Below are positions 12,873 to 15,092 of a DNA stretch of 15,092 nucleotides, in pieces. The DNA is from an uncultured Bacteroidota bacterium (GTDB taxonomy: Bacteria > Bacteroidota > Bacteroidia > Bacteroidales > SZUA-534). The notes beneath the pieces were generated by a model. The model was given only the letters and a program-made list of their open reading frames with translations, did no database searches and had not been told where the DNA came from. The translations under genes and the position numbers were made by a program. Location: positions 1 to 15,092 of the forward strand of contig CALBPW010000533.1 of the NCBI GenBank assembly GCA_937899145.1, read 5' to 3'. How positions within the stretch are numbered: the stretch's first letter is position 1; each line of letters starts with the position of its first letter.

Positions 12873-13994
12873 ATGAATAACAAAACCATTCCTGTAACGC
12901 TGCTTACCGGTTATTTAGGCAGCGGAAAAACCACATTGGTGAACAAAATTTTAGCTAATAATCAGGGCTTTAAGATTGCAGTTATCGTCAACGACATTGG
13001 CGAGATTAACGTTGACGCATCGCTAATTCAGGCTGGTGGGTTTGTCAATAAAAAAGACGAAAGCCTTGTGGCGCTGAGCAATGGCTGCATCTGCTGCACA
13101 CTAAAAACCGACCTTATCGACCAAATAAACGGCATCATCGAAACCGGCAAATTCGACTACATACTGATTGAAGCCAGCGGCATTTGCGAGCCTCTGCCTA
13201 TTGCGCAGACGATTACTGCAATGTCGAATTATGCGCGCCAATATAACGCGCCTGAGCCTTGCCGCCTCGATTGCATTGCTACTGTAGTTGACGCTTTGCG
13301 CATGGCCCGTGAGTTTGCAAATGGCAACCTTCTAACTCGCGACAACATCGATGATGATGATATTGAAAATCTGCTGATTCAACAAATAGAATTTTGTAAT
13401 GTTATCGTTCTTAACAAGATAGACGAGATTACAGAAGATGAGAAAAAACAAGTTGTTGCCGTTATCAAGAAACTTCAGCCATACGCTGAAATTGTTGAAA
13501 CAAACTATGCTGAACTTGATTTGAACAAGATTATGGACTCGCATCGGTTTGATTTTGAAAAGGCTTCAGTGTCAGCCGGTTGGATTGCCGAACTTGAGAA
13601 AGACGAAGAGGAGGAACCCGAAGGCGAAACTGAAGAATACGGCATCGGAACATACGTTTACTATCGTCGTAAAGCATTCAATTACACCAAGTTTGAAACT
13701 TATGTTAACGACCGTTGGCCGGCAAACATCATTCGCAGCAAAGGCATCTGCTACTTTGCCGACGATGCCGATATGTCGTACATGTTTGACCAAGCGGGAA
13801 CACAGAAGAAACTTGTAAAGGCAGGTCAGTGGATTTGCACCGCTCCAATTGAAGAACAGCGTAAATATTTGGCTGAAAGCGAAGAACTTCGTAAGGATTG
13901 GGACGATGAATATGGCGATCGTATGATAAAAATCGTCTTTATTGGTCAAAACCTTGACCGTGAGCGAATTAAAGCCGATATGGATAAAATTTAG
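12873..13994 (+). CDS. CobW/G3E-family metallochaperone GTPase
   Basis: This is a SIMIBI-class GTPase of the COG0523 (CobW/YjiA/ZNG1) family, which delivers or handles metals, often zinc. The 373-residue protein carries the P-loop GYLGSGKTT at 13-21, the metal-binding CxCC motif within SNGCICCTLK (C72, C74, C75), the Walker B region ILIEASGICEP at 97-107, and the guanine-specificity motif NKID at 181-184. An acidic linker (about 240-252, EKDEEEEPEGETEE) separates the GTPase domain from a C-terminal CobW_C-type domain containing RRKAFNYTKFETYVNDRWP. The ATG at 12873 is chosen over the in-frame TTG two codons upstream. It has its own -7 element. The GtrA-family gene starts 1 base after its stop. 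The metal and client cannot be assigned from sequence; zinc is the common case. Confidence 0.92.
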   Translation: MNNKTIPVTLLTGYLGSGKTTLVNKILANNQGFKIAVIVNDIGEINVDASLIQAGGFVNKKDESLVALSNGCICCTLKTDLIDQINGIIETGKFDYILIEASGICEPLPIAQTITAMSNYARQYNAPEPCRLDCIATVVDALRMAREFANGNLLTRDNIDDDDIENLLIQQIEFCNVIVLNKIDEITEDEKKQVVAVIKKLQPYAEIVETNYAELDLNKIMDSHRFDFEKASVSAGWIAELEKDEEEEPEGETEEYGIGTYVYYRRKAFNYTKFETYVNDRWPANIIRSKGICYFADDADMSYMFDQAGTQKKLVKAGQWICTAPIEEQRKYLAESEELRKDWDDEYGDRMIKIVFIGQNLDRERIKADMDKI

Positions 13995-13995
13995 T

Positions 13996-14451
13996 ATGTC
14001 GCTACGCAACACACTTTTTGGCAAAACCGAAGACACAAAAATCCAAATCGCACGCAATGCCGTTGTGGAGGGTGTCCGCTATTGCACAAACATCGCAATA
14101 CTATGGTTGCTGACTGATAAAATATTAGGCAGCAACTATTTAGGTATTTCAACTGCCATTGCATCGTTATTGGCTGGGCTTTTAAATTATGCGCTAAGTG
14201 CCATTTGGGTCTTTCACAAAACTGAGAAAAAAGCCGGCAAAAGTTTGGTGCAATTTGGCTTCTTTACTCTAATTGGTGCGGTTGGTCTTGCTATTAATAT
14301 TGGCATTACTACTTTGCTCACAAATAAATGCGGCGTTTACTATCTGATTAGCAATACGATAGCGCAAATTATGGTTTTCTTTTCCAACTTTTTTATGCGG
14401 AAAAAAATTGTTTTTGAAAGAGTCTCAAAAGATAATCGTATTTTGTTGTAA
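13996..14451 (+). CDS. GtrA-family membrane protein
   Basis: This 151-residue polytopic protein of the GtrA family is probably involved in transfer of lipid-linked sugars across the membrane during surface polysaccharide or lipid modification. The ATG at 13996 is chosen because it follows the GTPase stop by 1 base. Eighteen further upstream codons are open but overlap the GTPase gene. Four membrane segments are visible at about 25-41, 48-73, 84-108 and 115-134. The family signatures NYALSAIWVF (64-73) and FFSNFFMRKKIVF (128-140) are clear. It is probably cotranscribed with the GTPase gene, although no functional link between the two is evident. A polysaccharide deacetylase gene ends only 16 bases away on the other strand, which fits an envelope-glycan setting. 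Confidence 0.88.
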   Translation: MSLRNTLFGKTEDTKIQIARNAVVEGVRYCTNIAILWLLTDKILGSNYLGISTAIASLLAGLLNYALSAIWVFHKTEKKAGKSLVQFGFFTLIGAVGLAINIGITTLLTNKCGVYYLISNTIAQIMVFFSNFFMRKKIVFERVSKDNRILL

Positions 14452-14467
14452 ATCTAATAGTTATATA

Positions 14468-15092
14468 TCAGATTAGTTTTATTATTGGCGTTTTTGCCCA
14501 ATCAACTTGTTGCTCGGCAGTGGCAACATCAATAAACTGAAAATCGGTAAGATACTGACGCAGTTTGGATTCGGCGCCCTTCAACCCGACATACGATTTG
14601 AACTTGCGTTTCAGCGGAAGATGATGCAACATGGGCTGACCTGCATCAAGGTCGCGAGGGTGGATGTATGCTAATGAGTAATCTTGCTCAGCTGTCCATT
14701 TTTTAATTAACCGATAAGGGAATAGCCGGAAATATCCTCCTCCCGAAAACATCAAATGATGTCTGGATATATTTTTTGTTGATACAGGGAACTCTTTGAT
14801 TCTCATTCCGTTATATTCGATGATGCTGGGTGTCGGCTTGCTGTACGATGGCATTCCACCGTGTCCGTGATGGGCGGGAAAGACTGAACAATCGGTTGTT
14901 ATGCCGAGTTCGGCCAATATTTCAAATGCCCACCCTTCGCTTTCGCGGATGGAGAATCCCGGCACGCGGAATGTTGTTATTTTTTGTCCGGTAAGGTCTT
15001 CAAGTAATTTCACGCTTGCCGACACATCTTCGCGAAATTCAGCTGGCGACTGTTCCCAGATGAGTTGGTGGTTCATTGTGTGGCTGCCAACC
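14468..15092 (-). CDS. Polysaccharide deacetylase, C-terminal part (partial)
   Basis: This is a NodB-homology-domain carbohydrate deacetylase, probably acting on an exopolysaccharide. The frame remains open to the window edge. An ATG at 15076 is not the start, because it lies inside the zinc motif: the visible codons read V-G-S-H-T-M-N-H, the HTxxH motif 2 with H4 and H8. The FRVPGFS stretch (arginine and proline of motif 3) follows. Later come FSGGGYFRLFPYRLI and the motif-5-like LAYIHPRDLD, then a C-terminal DUF3473-like region with FKSYVGLKGAESKLRQYL. This arrangement resembles the deacetylases of exosortase (XrtA)-linked polysaccharide loci, though no exosortase is visible here. About 207 residues are seen; the N-terminal catalytic aspartate motif is outside the window. 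Confidence 0.9.
   Translation of the reverse strand, partial: VGSHTMNHQLIWEQSPAEFREDVSASVKLLEDLTGQKITTFRVPGFSIRESEGWAFEILAELGITTDCSVFPAHHGHGGMPSYSKPTPSIIEYNGMRIKEFPVSTKNISRHHLMFSGGGYFRLFPYRLIKKWTAEQDYSLAYIHPRDLDAGQPMLHHLPLKRKFKSYVGLKGAESKLRQYLTDFQFIDVATAEQQVDWAKTPIIKLI

Noticed and set aside
14451..14476. Terminator between gtrA and the deacetylase gene
   Set aside because: Only 5-base arms (AATCT/AGATT or CTAAT/ATTAG) with a long AT-rich loop are present; too weak to call.
1..15092. Defence island, mobile element or CRISPR array
   Set aside because: All genes are recognisable housekeeping or envelope genes; no transposase, integrase, direct-repeat array or nuclease-helicase cassette was seen.

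Overview
The window looks like an ordinary chromosomal segment of a Bacteroidota (probably Bacteroidales) bacterium. Three things point there. The protein sequences match that phylum's style for L13, S2, EF-Ts, SufS and RNase R. The order rplM-rpsI-rpsB-tsf is the one I know from Bacteroidales. Start-proximal promoters carry the phylum's TAnnTTTG(C) -7 element, and almost no gene has a Shine-Dalgarno sequence. I see no mobile element, CRISPR array, tRNA, rRNA or recognisable defence system, and I do not claim a new multi-gene system.

Layout. Positions 1-1413 (+): the 3' part of an HD-domain phosphohydrolase gene, then a two-domain universal stress protein ending at a bidirectional terminator. 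Positions 1530-4300 (-): a small polytopic PAP2-like membrane protein whose stop overlaps the start of RNase R (ATGA). Positions 4485-9670 (+): DNA primase DnaG, a secreted cyclophilin-type prolyl isomerase with a large insertion, the cysteine desulfurase SufS, a 314-base gap rich in inverted repeats, the sulfur acceptor SufE, and a DUF59/MIP18-type Fe-S assembly factor. Positions 9751-12549 (-): the translation operon rplM-rpsI-rpsB-tsf, with a full-consensus promoter and a strong terminator. Positions 12873-14451 (+): a CobW/G3E metal GTPase, 1 base ahead of a GtrA-family membrane protein. Positions 14468-15092 (-): the C-terminal part of a polysaccharide deacetylase that runs off the window.

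Functional links. SufS, SufE and the DUF59 protein form a sulfur-mobilisation and Fe-S maturation group without the SufBCD scaffold, which must be elsewhere. DnaG, RNase R and the ribosomal operon are housekeeping information-processing genes. GtrA and the deacetylase face each other at the right end and suggest the edge of a surface-glycan region.

The most interesting signals are in RNA leaders. The rpsI-rpsB gap can form a 10-bp stem-loop whose loop is complementary to a segment just after the rpsI stop codon, giving a potential pseudoknot and autoregulatory leader. The rplM mRNA is predicted to begin with a perfect 8-bp hairpin and has an unusual GTG start with an SD-like AGGA. Several short perfect palindromes, one present twice, lie in the intergenic gaps.
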